Below the pieces are notes generated by a model, which did not search any database, had not been told where the DNA came from, and saw nothing but the letters and a program-made list of their open reading frames with translations. A stretch of 41,563 nucleotides of DNA from Fumia sp045615345 (GTDB taxonomy: Bacteria > Bacillota > Clostridia > Oscillospirales > Ruminococcaceae). Position 1 is the first letter of the stretch; every line of letters begins with the position of its first letter. Positions 41,015 to 41,563 of the stretch are shown here, one piece after another. Made by a program: the position numbers and the translations under genes. The stretch is from the NCBI GenBank assembly GCA_045615345.1, contig JAZLER010000005.1, forward strand, positions 1 through 41,563, read 5' to 3'.

Positions 41015-41538
41015 TGGACGACAGTGTTCAGCTTGCCCTCCGGTTTGCAAAAGAAAAGCATAAGGGACAAAAACGTATCGGTGGTAATGATTACATAACT
41101 CATCCCATAGCGGTAATGGAATTTGTAAAGAGTCAGGGTTTAGATGAAAACTATCAGATAGCTGCACTTTTTCACGATTTGCTTGAAGATACGGATGCAA
41201 CCGAAGAAGAAATTCTTCTAATTGGCAGTCCTGAAATCCTTGAAGCGGTAAAGCTACTTACAAAGGAAAAGGGCTATGATATGGCAGAATATATAGGTAG
41301 CATAAAAAATAACCCTATTGCTTTTGCGGTAAAGGCGGCAGACCGCCTTCACAACCTGCAGTGCGCAATTGTCGCAAACGAGGAATTCAAGCGGAAATAT
41401 ATCATTGAAACCATTGATTGGTATATGGACTTTTCGTCCGATATCAGAATAGCGGTAAAAATATTGGCAGAAACCCTTGAAAACCTCGACGAGAAATTGT
41501 CGTTTCTTTGCAAAATAACAGATGTAAATGACCAATAA
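41014..41538 (+). CDS. Free-standing HD alarmone hydrolase (SAH/MESH1-like)
   Basis: A 174-residue HD-domain phosphohydrolase. The metal and catalytic residues are in place: His30 in YITHPIAV, His54-Asp55 in FHDLLEDT (with Glu58, Asp59), and Asp110 in AADRLHNL. In the RelA/SpoT family this domain removes the 3'-pyrophosphate from (p)ppGpp. I chose the ATG at 41014, one base overlapping the synthetase stop and seven bases after AGGAGG; an in-frame ATG at 41008 is too close to that site. Direct coupling to the synthetase suggests it neutralises or resets it. Confidence 0.9.
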   Translation: MDDSVQLALRFAKEKHKGQKRIGGNDYITHPIAVMEFVKSQGLDENYQIAALFHDLLEDTDATEEEILLIGSPEILEAVKLLTKEKGYDMAEYIGSIKNNPIAFAVKAADRLHNLQCAIVANEEFKRKYIIETIDWYMDFSSDIRIAVKILAETLENLDEKLSFLCKITDVNDQ

Positions 41539-41555
41539 AAAAGGAGATTATTACA

Positions 41556-41563
41556 ATGACTAT
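41556..41563 (+). CDS. Start of a further gene, cut by the window end
   Basis: AAAAGGAGA followed nine bases later by ATGACTAT begins another reading frame 17 bp after the hydrolase stop, so the operon continues beyond the window. Only MT and part of the third codon are visible; the first eight bases match the STAS gene start at 37026, which may be chance. Confidence 0.45.

Noticed and set aside
1..41563. CRISPR arrays, rRNA operons, complete insertion sequences and tRNA genes
   Set aside because: No regular direct-repeat and spacer pattern, rRNA sequence, transposase or cloverleaf was found on either strand; the palindrome array at 470-703 has variable stems and is not CRISPR-like.

Overview
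The window reads as a chromosomal segment of an anaerobic, low-GC, spore-forming member of the Clostridia, probably an Oscillospirales/Ruminococcus-like gut lineage. The evidence is a type I dockerin at the left edge, a GerW/YtfJ sporulation gene, the Firmicutes-specific Prp protease with an L27 carrying a cleavable N-terminal extension, an L21 leader, an extended-loop SRP RNA, strong GGAGG ribosome binding sites, and biotin-dependent carboxyltransferases typical of anaerobes. The taxonomic placement is inference.

Left part (1-4800): the tail of a secreted dockerin protein, an array of tiny palindromes, a vitamin-B6-type pair on the minus strand (ECF S component and pyridoxamine kinase) separated by a 279-bp inverted-repeat element that supplies the kinase stop codon, a Met-rich miniprotein, a strongly promoted structured RNA of about 230 nt, a HAD phosphatase, and a second inverted-repeat element of about 308 bp.

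Metabolic part (4816-12200): an MBOAT plus DHHW pair for O-acylation of a surface polymer, then a sugar ABC importer without its own ATPase followed by a GH13 alpha-glucosidase.

Core part (12256-32968): L28; an M50 protease-scpA-scpB-DUF2953-gerW-dacF-rluB run; a three-gene biotin carboxyltransferase set (12S-like, biotin carrier, 5S-like) that looks like a soluble transcarboxylase; a cysteine synthase; a cluster of very short single-helix membrane proteins; L21-prp-L27; obgE-mrnC-YitT; an Asn/Gln-rich miniprotein; yebC; a second D-Ala-D-Ala carboxypeptidase with an Arg tail; SRP RNA; dnaX-ybaB-recR-smpB; and tmRNA.

Right part (32969-41563): this looks like accessory DNA. A second 20-bp copy of the tmRNA 3' end lies 154 bp downstream of the first, as expected of an integration scar. 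It is followed by a chimera of two broken genes (a replication-initiator-like HTH start joined to an S-layer-homology tail), a small membrane protein, a LytS-type histidine kinase with a response regulator bearing a SARP-like output domain, a STAS protein, and a Cache-HAMP-GGDEF cyclase. The last tight operon encodes an unknown membrane-anchored protein, a RelA/SpoT-type alarmone synthetase and a free-standing HD alarmone hydrolase. That operon is the best candidate for an undescribed system: a synthetase and hydrolase joined by a TGATG overlap, resembling toxSAS-antiSAS pairs, with an unknown third partner.
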